This document shows positions 8,540 to 22,943 of a DNA stretch of 64,000 nucleotides, one piece after another (within the stretch, counting starts at the first letter, position 1; each line of letters begins with the position of its first letter). The position numbers and the translations under genes were made by a program. The stretch is from Pelomonas cellulosilytica (lineage in GTDB: Bacteria > Pseudomonadota > Gammaproteobacteria > Burkholderiales > Burkholderiaceae_C): the NCBI RefSeq assembly GCF_021353265.1, contig NZ_JAJTWU010000004.1:242913-306912 (forward strand), in the 5' to 3' direction. The notes under the pieces were generated by a model. The model was given only the letters and a program-made list of their open reading frames with translations, made no database searches and was not told the origin of the DNA.

Positions 8540-10051
8540 TCAGTCCGGCAGCTTCAGCAGGTCGAATGGCCCTCGTCCGGCGGCGGCCGTGATGAGGCCC
8601 AGCACCCGCGCCGGCTCATGGCCCAGCATGTCCCATCGGAAGCGCCAGCCCCAATTGCCACCCAGCACGCCAGGCACGTTCATTCGGTGCTCGGACCCCA
8701 GGCCCAGCACGTCCTGCAGCGGGTAGACGGCCATGTTGGCCACCGAGTTGGCGCAGGCGCGGATCATGGCCCAGTGAATGTCGTGCTCACCGCAGGCGAG
8801 GTAGGAGCCGACGAAGGCGCGCTCACGTGGCTTGGCGGCGTTCCACCAGCCGCGCACGGTGTCGTTGTCGTGCGTGCCGGTGTAGGCGACCGACGTCCTG
8901 GGCCAGTTGTGTGGCAGGAACTCGTGGTCACCCTCGCCGCCGAACCCGAACTGCAGGATCTTCATGCCGGGGAAGCCGCAGCCGTCGCGCAGCTCGTGCA
9001 CGTCGTCGGTAATGAAGCCGAGATCTTCGGCCACGATGGGCAGCGGGCCGAGAGCCTGGCGGATGGCGTCGAACAGCGGCATGCCGGGGCCGGTCTTCCA
9101 TTCACCGCGGCGCGCGTCGGGGCTGTCGGCGGGGATCTCGTAGTAGCCGGCAAAGCCTCGGAAGTGGTCGATGCGAAAGACATCCGCCTGGCTCAACGCG
9201 CGGCGGATGCGCGCGGTCCACCACGCGTAGTTCTCCGCGGCCATGCGGTCCCAGCGGTACAGCGGGTTGCCCCAGCGCTGGCCCAGCGGCCCGAGGTCAT
9301 CGGGCGGGCAGCCGGCGACGACGGTGGTCTGAAAGTCCTCATCGAGGAAATACAGGTCGGGGCGCGACCAGCAGTCGGCGCTGTCATGGGCGACAAAGAT
9401 GGGCAGGTCGCCCATCAGATGCACGCCGCGCTCGTTGGCGTAGGCCTTCAGCGCACCGATCTGCGCGTCGAACTGCCACTGCACGAACTGCCAGAACGCG
9501 ACCTCGCCGCCATGCTGCTGGCGGGCCTGCGCCAGCGCCTGGGGCTGGCGGCGCTTGAGGCCGTCGTCCCACAGCCACCAGGGCTGGCCGTTCAGCGGCG
9601 AACGGATGGCCATGAAAAGCGCGTAGTCGTCGAGCCAGCTCTGCTGGGCCTTGCACCAGGCGGCAAAGGCGGCCTGGTCGGCGGCCGTGGCACGGGCGAA
9701 GAAACCCTGCGCCGCGGCGCGCAATTGCTGCTCGCGCCACGGCGTGACGCGGCCGTAATCGACGCGACCAGCGTCGAAGTCCGGCACCTGCGGCGGGGCC
9801 AGCCAGCCCTTGGCGATCAACGGCTCCAGCGCCACCATCCAGGGGCTGCCGGCGAAGGCGGACACGCCCTGGTAGGGGCTGTCGCCGGGGCCGATGGGCG
9901 TCGTCGGCAGCAGCTGCCAGATGCCCTGCCCTGCAGACTCCAGCCAGTCGACGAAGCGATAGGCGTCGGGCCCGAAGTCGCCCATGCCGTGCGGCCCGGG
10001 TAGCGAGGTGATGTGCAGCAGCACGCCGGAGGTGCGGTCGTTCAGGTTCAT
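8540..10051 (-). CDS. malQ: 4-alpha-glucanotransferase (amylomaltase)
   Basis: GH77 enzyme that transfers maltodextrin segments and releases glucose in the cytoplasm. 503 residues from ATG 10051, which overlaps the glgX stop by ATGA; a longer upstream frame is antisense-like and rejected. The N-terminus reads RTSGVLLHITSLPGPHGMGDFG, with SYQG/PYQG-type substrate loops at 55-62. Catalytic positions are FRIDHFRGF (nucleophile D295), AEDLG (E342) and THDNDT (D395). It is the last gene of glgP-glgB-glgX-malQ. Coupling to MalEFGK import (maltodextrin) and to Glk (free glucose) is expected. Confidence 0.95.
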   Translation of the reverse strand: MNLNDRTSGVLLHITSLPGPHGMGDFGPDAYRFVDWLESAGQGIWQLLPTTPIGPGDSPYQGVSAFAGSPWMVALEPLIAKGWLAPPQVPDFDAGRVDYGRVTPWREQQLRAAAQGFFARATAADQAAFAAWCKAQQSWLDDYALFMAIRSPLNGQPWWLWDDGLKRRQPQALAQARQQHGGEVAFWQFVQWQFDAQIGALKAYANERGVHLMGDLPIFVAHDSADCWSRPDLYFLDEDFQTTVVAGCPPDDLGPLGQRWGNPLYRWDRMAAENYAWWTARIRRALSQADVFRIDHFRGFAGYYEIPADSPDARRGEWKTGPGMPLFDAIRQALGPLPIVAEDLGFITDDVHELRDGCGFPGMKILQFGFGGEGDHEFLPHNWPRTSVAYTGTHDNDTVRGWWNAAKPRERAFVGSYLACGEHDIHWAMIRACANSVANMAVYPLQDVLGLGSEHRMNVPGVLGGNWGWRFRWDMLGHEPARVLGLITAAAGRGPFDLLKLPD

Positions 10052-12120
10052 ACGTGGCGCAAGACGACGAGGGAGCGGCCCGGCACGCTCAGCGGCTGGC
10101 CGGGGAGGATGAGAGGCGCGGCGGACTCGCCGCTGCTGTCGAGCACCAGCTGCCACGGCCCGTTGCACAGCAGGCAGGGCAGCGGTTCGGCGTCGGGGTT
10201 GAAAACGATCATCAGCCGCGGCGCGGCGGCACCCGCCTCGCGCAACTGGGCGCCGAACGCGCGCTGGCCGGCGTCGTGCCAGTCGTTGGGCGTCATCTCG
10301 TGGCCGCTGGGCGCATACCAGGCGATGCTGGCCTCGCCCGCCCCGGCGGCGAACCAGCGCGGGTGGCGCAGCAGCGGCTCCTGCGAGCGCAGCGCCAGCA
10401 GCGCCGCCACGAGGCCGGTCAGCCGGTCATCGGCACAGGCCCAGTCGAGCCAGGTGGTCTCGTTGTCCTGGCAGTAGGCATTGTTGTTGCCGCCCTGGCT
10501 GTTGCCGATCTCGTCGCCCGCACACAGCATGGGTGTGCCCTGGGCCAGCAGCAGCGTGGCCAGCATCGCGCGGCGCACGCGGTCGCGGGCGGCGGCGATG
10601 GCAGCATCGTCGGTTGGACCTTCGACGCCGAAGTTGGCGCACAGCTCGCCGTCGCGGCCGTCGCGGTTGTCCTCGCCATTGGCCTGGTTGTGCTTGGCGC
10701 TGTAGCTCGTCAGGTCGGCCAGCGTGAAGCCATCGTGCACGGCGATGAAGTTGATCGACGCCATGGGCTGGCGCTGGCCGTGGTGGAACACGTCGCTGGA
10801 CGCCGTGAAGCGCCGCGCGAACTCGCCGCGGCTGGCGCCGACGCCCAGCCAGTAGCTGCGCACCGTGTCGCGGAACTTGTCGTTCCACTCCAGGAAGCGG
10901 CCCGGGAAGCGGCCCACCTGGTACCCGTCGTAGGCGGCGTCCCAGGGCTCGGCGATGAGGTGGACACCGGCCAGCACCGGGTCCTGGCGCAGCGCGGTGA
11001 AGAACGCGGCGTTGGGGTCGAAGCCCTGCGAGCTGCGCCCGAGCACCGGTGCCAGGTCGAAGCGGAAGCCGTCCACACCCAGGTCGGTCACCCAGAACCG
11101 CAGGGAGTCCAGCACGAACTGCGTCACCCGCGGGTGCGAGCAGTGCAGCGTGTTGCCGCAGCCGGTCAGGTTCTCGTAGCGGCCCCAGTCACCGGCCACC
11201 AGCCGGTAATAGGTCTTGTTGTCCAGCCCGCGCAGCGACAGCGTCGGGCCGAACTCGTTGCCTTCGGGCGTGTGGTTATAGACAACGTCCAGCACCACCT
11301 CCAGCCCGGCGTGATGCAACGCGTCGACCATCTGCCGGAACTCGGCCGCGGCGGCCGTGGGGTCCTGCCGGTGGGCCGCCTGCGCCCAGCGCGGGTCGGG
11401 GCAAAAGAAACCCAGCGTGTTGTAGCCCCAGAAGTTGTGCAGGCCGCGCTCGGCGAGGTGGGGTTCGTCGATGCAGTAGTGCACCGGCAGCAGCGACAGC
11501 GTCGTGACGCCCAGCCGCTTGAAATGAGCGATGGCTGCGGGGTGCGCCAGGCCGGCATAGGTGCCTCGCAGTTCCTCCGGCACGCCGGGCAGCAGCTTGG
11601 AGAAGCCCTTGACGTGCACCTCGTACAGCACGACATCGGCCGGCGCGCGGCGCGGCCTGGCCGGGCGCTCGCCCGCCCTCGGCGGCGGTGCGACGCGGGC
11701 CTTCAGCGCCTGCGTGGCGTTGTCGCGATGGTCGATCGACCGCGGGCCGTCAGGGTGGCCCAGCTCATAGCCATGGTGCTCGGCCCGCCAACCGAAGCGA
11801 CCGACGATCTCGCGGGCGTACGGGTCCAGCAGCAGCTTGCGCGGGTTGAAGCGGTGGCCTTGCGCAGGCTCATATGGCCCGTGCGCCCGCAGACCGTAGA
11901 CGAGGCCGGGTCCAACGCCCGGCAAGAAGCCGTGCCACACGCCGTCGTGAGGGCCGTCCAGCGCGTAGCGGCGCAGCTCGCGCTGGCCTTCGCCGTCGAA
12001 CACGCAGAGCTCGATGCGCGTGGCGTTCTCGCTGAACACGGCGAAGTTCACGCCGCCGTCGCGCGCCAGCGCGCCGAGCGGCTCATGCCAGCCGGGTTGA
12101 AGGTCGGGAAGTTGCGGCAT
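10048..12120 (-). CDS. glgX: Glycogen debranching enzyme
   Basis: 690 residues. GlgX hydrolyses alpha-1,6 links in phosphorylase-limit dextrins. A CBM48-type N-domain (about 10-130, GGVNFAVFSENATRIELC) precedes the GH13_11 barrel. Motifs: LDVVYNH (277-283), GFRFDLA with nucleophile D355, IAEPWD with acid E391, FIAVHDGF with D463. The stop overlaps the malQ start (ATGA); the start lies 24 bp after the glgB stop. Length and motif order match the isoamylase/GlgX family. Confidence 0.95.
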   Translation of the reverse strand: MPQLPDLQPGWHEPLGALARDGGVNFAVFSENATRIELCVFDGEGQRELRRYALDGPHDGVWHGFLPGVGPGLVYGLRAHGPYEPAQGHRFNPRKLLLDPYAREIVGRFGWRAEHHGYELGHPDGPRSIDHRDNATQALKARVAPPPRAGERPARPRRAPADVVLYEVHVKGFSKLLPGVPEELRGTYAGLAHPAAIAHFKRLGVTTLSLLPVHYCIDEPHLAERGLHNFWGYNTLGFFCPDPRWAQAAHRQDPTAAAAEFRQMVDALHHAGLEVVLDVVYNHTPEGNEFGPTLSLRGLDNKTYYRLVAGDWGRYENLTGCGNTLHCSHPRVTQFVLDSLRFWVTDLGVDGFRFDLAPVLGRSSQGFDPNAAFFTALRQDPVLAGVHLIAEPWDAAYDGYQVGRFPGRFLEWNDKFRDTVRSYWLGVGASRGEFARRFTASSDVFHHGQRQPMASINFIAVHDGFTLADLTSYSAKHNQANGEDNRDGRDGELCANFGVEGPTDDAAIAAARDRVRRAMLATLLLAQGTPMLCAGDEIGNSQGGNNNAYCQDNETTWLDWACADDRLTGLVAALLALRSQEPLLRHPRWFAAGAGEASIAWYAPSGHEMTPNDWHDAGQRAFGAQLREAGAAAPRLMIVFNPDAEPLPCLLCNGPWQLVLDSSGESAAPLILPGQPLSVPGRSLVVLRHV

Positions 12121-12144
12121 GCGGTACGGCTGCGGGCACGCAGG

Positions 12145-14345
12145 TCAGATCGGGGTGAAGAACAGCGTCGCCAGTGGTGGCAGGTTGATCGTGATGGACA
12201 GCCGGCGCCCATGCGCCGGTTGCGCCTGCACCGGCAGGCCTGCCGCGGCAACGCCGTTGCCCATGTTGCTGCCGCCGTAGTACGCCGAGTCGGTGTTCAG
12301 CGCTTCCTTCCACGCGGTCACGCCGTCGGGCACGCCCAGCGAATAGCCCTCGCGCGGCACCGGCGTCATGTTGACGACGACCACCACCATGCGGCCGGTG
12401 CCGTCGCGCCGCACCCAGGCGTAGATGGAATGCTCGGCATCGTGCGCGCTGATCCACTCGAAGCCGCCGGCCTCGCAATCCAGCCGGTGCAGCGCGCTGT
12501 GCTCGCGGTAGAGCTTGTTGAGGTCGCGCACGAGGCGCTGCACGCCAGCGTGGCGGTCGTCCTCCAGCAGGCCCCACGGCAACCCCTCGGCATGGTTCCA
12601 CTCGTTGCGCTGCGCGAACTCCTGGCCCATGAACAGCAGCTTCTTGCCCGGGTGACCCCACATGAAGCCGTAGTAGGCGCGCAGGTTGGCGAACTTCTGC
12701 CAGTCATCACCGGGCATCTTGGCCAGCATGCTGCCCTTGCCGTGCACGACCTCGTCGTGCGAGATCGGCAGCATGAAGTTCTCGCTGAACGCGTAGATCA
12801 GCCCGAAGGTCATCTTGTCGTGATGCCAGCGGCGGTTGATCGGGTCCTCGGCCATGTAGCGCAAGGTGTCGTTCATCCAGCCCATGTTCCACTTGTAGTG
12901 GAAGCCCAGGCCACCCGCGTAGGTGGGCGACGAGACGCCGGGGAAGCTCGTGCTCTCCTCAGCCACGGTAACGGCGCCGGAGATCTCGCCGACATGCTCG
13001 TTCATCTCGCGCAGCATCGAAATGGCTTCAAGGTTCTCGCGGCCGCCCCGGAGGTTCGGAATCCACTCGCCGGCGGGCCGCGAGTAGTCGCGGTAGAGCA
13101 TGCTGGCCACGGCGTCCACGCGCAGGCCGTCCACGCCCCAGCGCTCGATCCAGTACAGCGCGCTGCCGATCAGGAACTCGCGCACCTCCGTGCGGGCGAA
13201 GTTGTAGATCAGCGTGTTCCAGTCACGGTGGAAGCCTTCCTTCGGGTCCGCATACTCGTAGAGCCGCGTCCCGTCGAACTCCGCCAGCCCATGCGCGTCC
13301 ATCGGAAAGTGCGCGGGCACCCAGTCCAGCAGCAGGCCCAGGCCTGCGTCATGGCAGGCCTTCACGAGACGGGCGAAGCCTTCCGGCGGGCCGAAGCGGG
13401 CGCTCGGCGCATAGAGGCCCAGCGTCTGGTAGCCCCAGGAGCCGTCGAACGGGTGCTCGGTAACGGGCATCAGCTGCACATGCGTGAAGCCCATGTCGAC
13501 GGCGTAGGCCGGCAGCTCGGCGGCGAGTTCGTCCCACGTCGGGAAGTCGCCCGCCACCCCGCGGCGCCACGACGCGGCATGCACCTCGTAGACGCTGATG
13601 GGCGCATGCCGCTGGTTGGCACGCTCGCGCTGGCGCGGCAGCTTCGCCGGCTCGGGCAGCGGCGCGACGACGCTCGCGTTGTCGGGCCGCAGCTGCGCCT
13701 GCCGGGCGTAGGGGTCGGCCTTCAGCGGCAGCAGCGCACCGACGCCATTGACGATCTCGAACTTGTAGAGGTCGCCCTCGGTCGCGTGCGGCACGAAGAT
13801 TTCCCACACGCCGGCCTGGTGGCGCAGCCGCATGGGATGGCGACGGCCGTCCCAGTTGTTGAAGTTGCCGACGACGCTGACTCGTCGCGCATTCGGCGCC
13901 CAGACGGCAAAGCGCACTCCGCGCACATCGCCATGCTGCACGACGTGGGCGCCGAGGCTCAGCCACGGTCGGAAGTTGCGGCCCTCGGCAAAGGCCTGCA
14001 GCTCGCGCTCTTCGAGCTGCGGGTAGAACGCGTAGGGGTCCGCATATAGGCCCTCGGATGCGATCGAGGACGCGCCCTCCCCGCCCCCGGCCCAGCTGAC
14101 CGCGAGCCGGTAGTCGAAGCGGTGCTTGCGCCGCGGCACCTGCGCCTCGAAGAAGCCGGGGCGCCGCTCGCCCAGGTCCACCAGCCGCTTGCCGCTGGCC
14201 GTGTCCACCAGCGCGACCGTTGCCGCGCCGGGCAGCAGCGCGCGCACCCACAGCCGACCGGCGTCGTCCGCGTGCAGGCCCAACCGGGAGAAGGGGTCGG
14301 CGTGGCGGCCGGCGAGCAGGGCGTCGAGGTCGGCTTCAGGAATCA

Positions 14346-14346
<1 letters not shown>
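12145..14346 (-). CDS. glgB: 1,4-alpha-glucan branching enzyme
   Basis: 733 residues, the usual length for proteobacterial GlgB. Two N-terminal beta-sandwich modules (about 10-110 and 130-230, the latter CBM48 with VGNFNNWDGRRHPM) precede the barrel. Motifs: DWVPAHFP (341-348), DGLRVDAVASML with nucleophile D411, the AEEST motif at 462-466 carrying the acid, and LPISHDEVVHGK carrying the third Asp. It forms alpha-1,6 branches in glycogen. The start codon shares a base with the glgP stop (TGATG), so translation is coupled. No glgA or glgC is in the window, so the operon looks built for remodelling or degradation as much as synthesis. Confidence 0.96.
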
Positions 14347-16802
<2,456 letters not shown>

Positions 16803-16952
16803 CGCGGGAGCGGCCAGAGGATGGCGTTGCAAGGGCAGCTCGGGGCTGGGGCGGATCGACAGGGACATGAAATGCCGGGCCCCAGCGACGGGGGCCAAAG
16901 ATGCTACTCGACGGCAGCGACGGCCGAAGTATCGGCGACGCCAGACAGCTTG

Positions 16953-16967
16953 TGTAGTTTGACTACA
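16953..16967. promoter_or_regulatory. HexR-like operator, site 3 (perfect TGTAG-N5-CTACA)
   Basis: tgtag-tttga-ctaca, a perfect inverted repeat in the 359-bp region between glgP and malK. It lies about 150 bp upstream of glgP ATG 16802 and 195 bp upstream of malK. The layout TGTAR-N5-YTACA equals that of the known gammaproteobacterial HexR site (TGTAA-N5-TTACA) with G/C at the inner position. Confidence 0.75.
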
Positions 16968-17063
16968 TCTGGAAAACCCTCAAACGAACACAAGCCATTG
17001 ATCTTTAATGCATTCGTTGGTTTTCATGCGGGTTGTCGCCGTTGTCCATGTGGAACTCGTGAC

Positions 17064-17078
17064 TGTATATTGTCTACA
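17064..17078. promoter_or_regulatory. HexR-like operator, site 4 (one mismatch)
   Basis: tgtat-attgt-ctaca, one mismatch from the consensus. It lies 83 bp upstream of the malK GTG and is well placed to control the importer operon. It is paired with site 3 at a centre distance of 111 bp. Confidence 0.6.
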
Positions 17079-17161
17079 CGGACCGCCAAAATGCGTGAAT
17101 TTAGCGGCCAACGACAAGAGACAAGGCCGGCGCGCAGCGCCAGGCACAGAAAGGTCAGGAA

Positions 17162-18279
<1,118 letters not shown>

Positions 18280-18283
<4 letters not shown>

Positions 18284-19449
18284 AGTGGCTCGCGCTGCTG
18301 GCGGCGCTGACCCTGGCACCGGCGCTGGCCGAAACACCCAAGCTGCTCGTCTGGATCAATGGCGACAAGGCCTACAACGGCCTGCAGAAGGTGGGCAACG
18401 CGTTCGAGAAGGTGTCGGGCGTCAAGGTCGTCGTCGAACACCCGGTGGACGTGACCGACAAGTTCCAGCAGGCCGCCGGCGCCGGCAAAGGGCCTGACAT
18501 CTTCTGCTGGCCGCACGACCGCGTCGGCGAATGGGCCAAGGCCGGCCTGCTGACGCCGCTGCGTCCGTCGGCCAAGCTGAAGGCCGAGGTCGAAGACCAG
18601 GCCTGGGCGGCCATGACCTACCGCGGCCGCATCTGGGGCTATCCGCTGGCGATCGAGACGACTGGGCTCATCTACAACAAGGCCCTGGTCTCCAAGCCGC
18701 CCGCCACGTGGGACGAGGTGATCGGCCTCGACAAGAAGCTCGTCAGCCAGGGCAAGCACGCCATCCTCTGGCACTACAACAAAAGCTTCTTCAGCTGGCC
18801 GGTGATGGCCGGCGCCGGTGGCGTCATCTTCGGCCGTGATGCGCAGGGCGATTTCGACCCGCGGCAGGTCGACGTCAACAACGCCGGCGCGCTGGCCGGC
18901 GCACAAGTCATCGACCGCCTCATCAAGGGCGGCCACATGCCCAAGGGCGCCAACTACGCCGAGATGGAATCCGCGTTCGCCCGCGGCGAGGTTGCCATGA
19001 TGATCTCCGGCCCCTGGGCCTGGGACAACGCCAAGCGAGCCAGGATCGACTTCGGCGTCGCCCCCATCCCGGCCGTCGTGCCAGGCAAGCCGAGCAAGAG
19101 CTTCGTCGGCGTGCTGGGCTGCATGATCTCGGCGCCCAGCAAGAACAAGGACATCGCCAAGGAGTTCATCGAAAACCACCTGATGCGCCCCGAGGCGCTG
19201 AAGGTGCTCGATGCCGACGTGCCCATCGGCGTGCCGGCCAACAAGGCCTTCTACGCAGAGCTGTCGGTCAACCCGCTGATCGCGGCGAGCATGGTCAACG
19301 CCCGCAACGGCGCGCCCATCCCCAACATCCCCGAGGTGGGCCGTTTCTGGACCGCGATGGACGCGGCGCTCGAGGCCATCACGAACGGACTTCAATCCCC
19401 GAAGGATGCGCTGGACGGCGCCGCTGCACGGATGCTGCTGAACAAATGA
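18280..19449 (+). CDS. malE: Periplasmic maltose/maltodextrin-binding protein
   Basis: 389 residues from GTG 18280, which overlaps the malK stop by 4 bp; a longer frame running back through malK is an artefact. The signal peptide is very short (MKWLALLAALTLAPALA, then ETPK). The mature part is of MalE type: KLLVWINGDKAYNGL at the start, GPDIFCWPHDRVGEWAKAGLL, IWGYPLAIETTGLIYNK, EVAMMISGPWAWDN, and a C-terminal TMDAALEAI-like helix. Length is close to E. coli MalE (396). It delivers dextrins to MalFG. The stop overlaps the malF start (ATGA). Confidence 0.94.
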
Positions 19450-21038
19450 ACGCTGCCACCACTTCCATGCTCGGACAAGGCAGCTACTCGACGCTGCCAC
19501 CGACACTGACCGGACTGCTAGCAAGGTGGCTGTACTGGCCCGCCGTCGCGGCGCTCGTCGTCGGCGCGCTGTACTTCGTCTTCGTCGTCTACACAACCGG
19601 CCAGGTCGCCTGGGCCACGGGCCTGCTGGTGCTGCTCGCGGCCGGCTTCTACGTGTATCTCAGCCGCGGCGGCTTCGCATGGCGCTACCTGTTCCCCGGC
19701 CTCGCCGGCATGCTGATCTTCATCGCTTTCCCGCTCGTCTACACGGCGCAGATCGGCTTCACAAACTACTCCAGCACCCACCTGCTCGGCGAGAGCCGCG
19801 TGCGTGAGTACCTGCTGGAGCAGCACGACGCCGTCGAAGACCAGGTGCTCGGCTACAGCCTGCACGCCAGAGGCGCCGAGTACCGCCTCGTGCTGAACGC
19901 GGACGGCGACGCTGTGCCGCGCTGGGTGTCGCCACCGCTGGCGCTGCGCGCCGGCAAGGATCTGCACGTCGACATGAGCGCCGCAGACGCCACGACGGCG
20001 TCGGGTACCGCCCTGCCCTTGCCCGAGCTCATCAGGCACCGCGACGCGCTCGCCAAGTTGGTGCTGGTGCTGCCCGACAAGACCGAACTGCACTACCTCG
20101 GCCTGCGCGAGTTCGGCCCCATCAAGCCGCAATGGACGGCCAACGCCGACGACAGCCTGACGCGCGCCGCGGACGGCATCGCTTTCAAGCCCAACCGCGA
20201 TACCGGCTTTTTCGAGGCCCGCAAGGCCGACGGCAGCGTCGAGACACTGCAGCCCGGCTTCAAGGCCTTCATCGGCGTGGGCAACTACGCCCGCATGCTG
20301 TTCGACGCGGAGTTCCGCGGCCCCTTCCTGTCCATCTTCACGTGGACCGTGATGTTCTCGGCGCTGACCGTGTTCTTCGCCACGGCTATCGGCATGCTGT
20401 TCGCCGTGATGCTGAACTGGGAGGGCATGAAGTTCCGCGCCACCTACCGCACGCTGCTGTTCCTGCCGTACGCGGTGCCGGGCTTCATCTCCATCCTCGT
20501 GTTCAAGGGCCTGTTCAACCAGAACTTCGGCGAGATCAACGCCATCCTGGACGCGCTGGTGGGCGTCAAGCCAGCGTGGTTCGCGGACCCGTTCCTGGCA
20601 AAGACCATGCTGGTCATCGTCAACGTCTGGCTGGGCTACCCCTACGTGATGATCCTGTGCTCGGGGCTGCTGAAGTCCATCCCGGCCGATCTCTACGAAG
20701 CCTCGGCGCTGGCCGGTGCCGGCCCGGCGACCAACTTCCTGAAGATCACTGCGCCGCTCATCATCAGGCCGCTGGCGCCGCTGCTGGTGAGCGCATTCGC
20801 GTTCAACTTCAACAACTTCGTGCTGATCGCGCTGCTGACCGATGGCCGGCCGGACTTCCTGTCCACCAAGCTACCCGCGGGCCAGACAGACATCCTCGTC
20901 AGCTACACCTACCGCATCGCCTTCCGCGACTCAGGCTCCGACTTCGGCCTCGCCGCGGCGATCTCGACGCTGATCTTCTTCCTGGTCGCGGCGCTGTCGC
21001 TCATCAACCTGCGGCTGTCCGCCAAAGCCCAGAGGTAA
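19446..21038 (+). CDS. malF: Maltose/maltodextrin ABC permease
   Basis: 530 residues. Three N-terminal transmembrane helices (about 25-45, 50-68, 80-98), then a periplasmic loop of roughly 170 residues corresponding to the MalF P2 loop that touches MalE. The permease core begins near 275 ([11 protein letters not shown]) and contains the EAA motif [23 protein letters not shown]. The start overlaps the malE stop (ATGA). The P2 loop is specific to the proteobacterial maltose system and separates it from generic CUT1 sugar permeases. Confidence 0.94.
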   Translation: MNAATTSMLGQGSYSTLPPTLTGLLARWLYWPAVAALVVGALYFVFVVYTTGQVAWATGLLVLLAAGFYVYLSRGGFAWRYLFPGLAGMLIFIAFPLVYTAQIGFTNYSSTHLLGESRVREYLLEQHDAVEDQVLGYSLHARGAEYRLVLNADGDAVPRWVSPPLALRAGKDLHVDMSAADATTASGTALPLPELIRHRDALAKLVLVLPDKTELHYLGLREFGPIKPQWTANADDSLTRAADGIAFKPNRDTGFFEARKADGSVETLQPGFKAFIGVGNYARMLFDAEFRGPFLSIFTWTVMFSALTVFFATAIGMLFAVMLNWEGMKFRATYRTLLFLPYAVPGFISILVFKGLFNQNFGEINAILDALVGVKPAWFADPFLAKTMLVIVNVWLGYPYVMILCSGLLKSIPADLYEASALAGAGPATNFLKITAPLIIRPLAPLLVSAFAFNFNNFVLIALLTDGRPDFLSTKLPAGQTDILVSYTYRIAFRDSGSDFGLAAAISTLIFFLVAALSLINLRLSAKAQR

Positions 21039-21043
21039 ACCCA

Positions 21044-21934
21044 ATGGCCATCGTCCTCGGCAAGCAAGCCCGCTGGCGCTCCTTCGCCGCCCACGCGGTG
21101 ATGTGGGTGTTCATCGCCATCACCCTCTTCCCGCTGCTGGCGGTCGTCTCGATCTCGCTGCGGCCCGGCAACTTCGCCACCGGCAGCCTGATCCCGACGC
21201 AGATCAGCCTGGAGCACTGGCAGCTGGCGCTGGGCATCCCCTACCAGGCGGCCGACGGCAGCCTCGTGCAGCCCCCTTTCCCCGTGCTGACCTGGCTGTG
21301 GAACTCGATCAAAGTCGCGACCGCCTCGGCCTTCCTCATCGTCGCCATCTCGACAACCGCGGCCTACGCCTTCGCGCGGCTGAAGTTCAGCTTCAGCAAG
21401 CCGGTGCTCAACGGCATGTTGCTGCTGCAGATGTTCCCGCCGGTGCTGGCGCTGGTGGCCATCTATGCGATCTTCGAGACCATCGGCAACTACGTGCCGG
21501 CGCTGGGCATCGAGACGCATGCCGGCCTCGTGCTCGCCTACCTCGGCGGCATCGGCACGCATGTGTGGACGATCAAGGGCTACTTCGAGACGATTCCCGT
21601 CGAGATCGAGGAGAACGCCAAGGTCGACGGCGCGACGCACTGGCAGGCCTTCTCGCGCGTGCTGCTGCCCATGGCCGTGCCGATCCTGATGGTGGTGTTC
21701 GTGTTGGCCTTCATCGGCACAATCATCGAGTACCCGGTGGCCAGCGTGCTGCTGCGCGAGGAAGGCAACCTCACGCTCGCCGTCGGGTCGAAATACTTCT
21801 TGCACGACCAGCGTTTCCTATGGGGCGACTTCGCCGCAGCGGCCGTGCTGTCCGGGCTGCCAATCACGGCGGTGTTTCTGCTCGCCCAACGCTGGATCGT
21901 CTCGGGTCTGACAGCGGGCGGCGTGAAGGGCTGA
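21044..21934 (+). CDS. malG: Maltose/maltodextrin ABC permease
   Basis: 296 residues, the same length as E. coli MalG. ATG 21044 is 5 bp after the malF stop with AGAGGT as ribosome site. Six helices; the EAA loop reads [28 protein letters not shown]. The C-terminus [10 protein letters not shown] matches the MalG tail that enters the translocation pathway. It closes the malKEFG operon. No transcription terminator with a T-run is visible after it, only a short GC hairpin at 21984-21998. Confidence 0.95.
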   Translation: MAIVLGKQARWRSFAAHAVMWVFIAITLFPLLAVVSISLRPGNFATGSLIPTQISLEHWQLALGIPYQAADGSLVQPPFPVLTWLWNSIKVATASAFLIVAISTTAAYAFARLKFSFSKPVLNGMLLLQMFPPVLALVAIYAIFETIGNYVPALGIETHAGLVLAYLGGIGTHVWTIKGYFETIPVEIEENAKVDGATHWQAFSRVLLPMAVPILMVVFVLAFIGTIIEYPVASVLLREEGNLTLAVGSKYFLHDQRFLWGDFAAAAVLSGLPITAVFLLAQRWIVSGLTAGGVKG

Positions 21935-22021
21935 ACTGCCCCGCCGCTACCCGCATGCCTGAGCGGCATCGGGGTTGATGCCAGCCCGGCGGCCGGGCAG
22001 GCTGGCGCATGATGCGGGCCG

Positions 22022-22912
22022 ATGCCCACGTTTCCGCCGTTCCTGCGCCGCCGCGACCTGCTGACGCTGCCCTGCCTGCTGGCCGGCCAGCCCGGCACCG
22101 CCGCCGAGCCAAACGTCGTTCGCATGCCGCGTCACGTCAGCATGCCGGACCCGCAGCTGGCCTATGTGCGTCGCATCATCGAGCTGGCACTTCGCCGCTC
22201 GGGCGTCCGGCGCGAGATCCGCTTCGTCAATCTCGACATGACACAGGGGCGCACGCTGGTGGAACTGGCCACCGGCAGCAGCCCCGTCGACCTGATGTGG
22301 ACAATGACCGATAGGCAGCGCGAGAGCGGCGGCCTGCTGCCGGTGCGCATACCGATCGACCGCGGCCTGCTCGGCTGGCGACTGCTGCTGGTGCGGCGCG
22401 CTGAACTGGACGCCTGGGCGCAGGTGGCCGGCCTCGAGGAACTCCGCGGCCGGCTGGCCGGCCAGGGCCACGACTGGCCGGACACCACCATCCTGCGCGC
22501 CAACGGGCTGCAGGTGGGCACGAGCAGCGATTACGACGCCCTGTTCCGCATGTTGGCCGCCGGCCGCATCGACTACTTCCCGCGTTCCATCCTGGAAATC
22601 GATGCCGAGGTGGCCCGCAACCTCCATCCGGAGCTGGCCATTGCGCCCGACCTGATGCTGCACTACCCGGCCGCAGCCTATCTCTTCGTCGGCCCGCACC
22701 GGCCGCAGCTGGCAGCCGATCTGCTGGGCGGGCTGGAGGCGGCCGTGACAGACGGCAGCTTCCAGCGCCTGCACCGCGAGTTCTACGGTGCCGTGCTCAA
22801 TGCGCATCCGGTATCGCCGGGCCGCGTGATCAAGCTGCGCAACCCGCTGCTGCCACCCGAGACGCCGCTCAAGCGCCGCGAGCTGTGGCTGCAGCCCGGC
22901 GAGGCGCCATAG
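22022..22912 (+). CDS. Orphan periplasmic binding-protein-like protein
   Basis: 296 residues. The N-terminus carries a twin-arginine-like start (FLRRRDLLTLPCLLAG) and probable cleavage near TAA. The rest looks like a type 2 periplasmic binding fold of the SBP_bac_3 class, e.g. QLAYVRRIIELALRRSG, then VDLMWTMTDRQRESGLLPVRIPIDRGLLGWRLLLV, and late GRIDYFPRSILEID followed by HYPAAAYLFVG. No permease or ATPase is adjacent, and it lies 87 bp behind malG without sharing the sugar-binding family. The ligand is unknown; such orphans may act as sensors or binding partners rather than in transport. Confidence 0.65.
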   Translation: MPTFPPFLRRRDLLTLPCLLAGQPGTAAEPNVVRMPRHVSMPDPQLAYVRRIIELALRRSGVRREIRFVNLDMTQGRTLVELATGSSPVDLMWTMTDRQRESGGLLPVRIPIDRGLLGWRLLLVRRAELDAWAQVAGLEELRGRLAGQGHDWPDTTILRANGLQVGTSSDYDALFRMLAAGRIDYFPRSILEIDAEVARNLHPELAIAPDLMLHYPAAAYLFVGPHRPQLAADLLGGLEAAVTDGSFQRLHREFYGAVLNAHPVSPGRVIKLRNPLLPPETPLKRRELWLQPGEAP

Positions 22913-22943
22913 CTGCGCGGGCGCGCCCGCCTGCGGTGTTCCA

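Noticed and set aside
10054..14049. Plus-strand open frame of about 1,330 codons
   Set aside because: It runs antisense through glgX and glgB, both fully supported by family motifs. It has low-complexity composition and no recognisable domain.
21984..21998. GCCCGG-CGG-CCGGGC hairpin after malG as a terminator
   Set aside because: The stem is short and lacks a T-run; such GC palindromes are expected by chance in this DNA.
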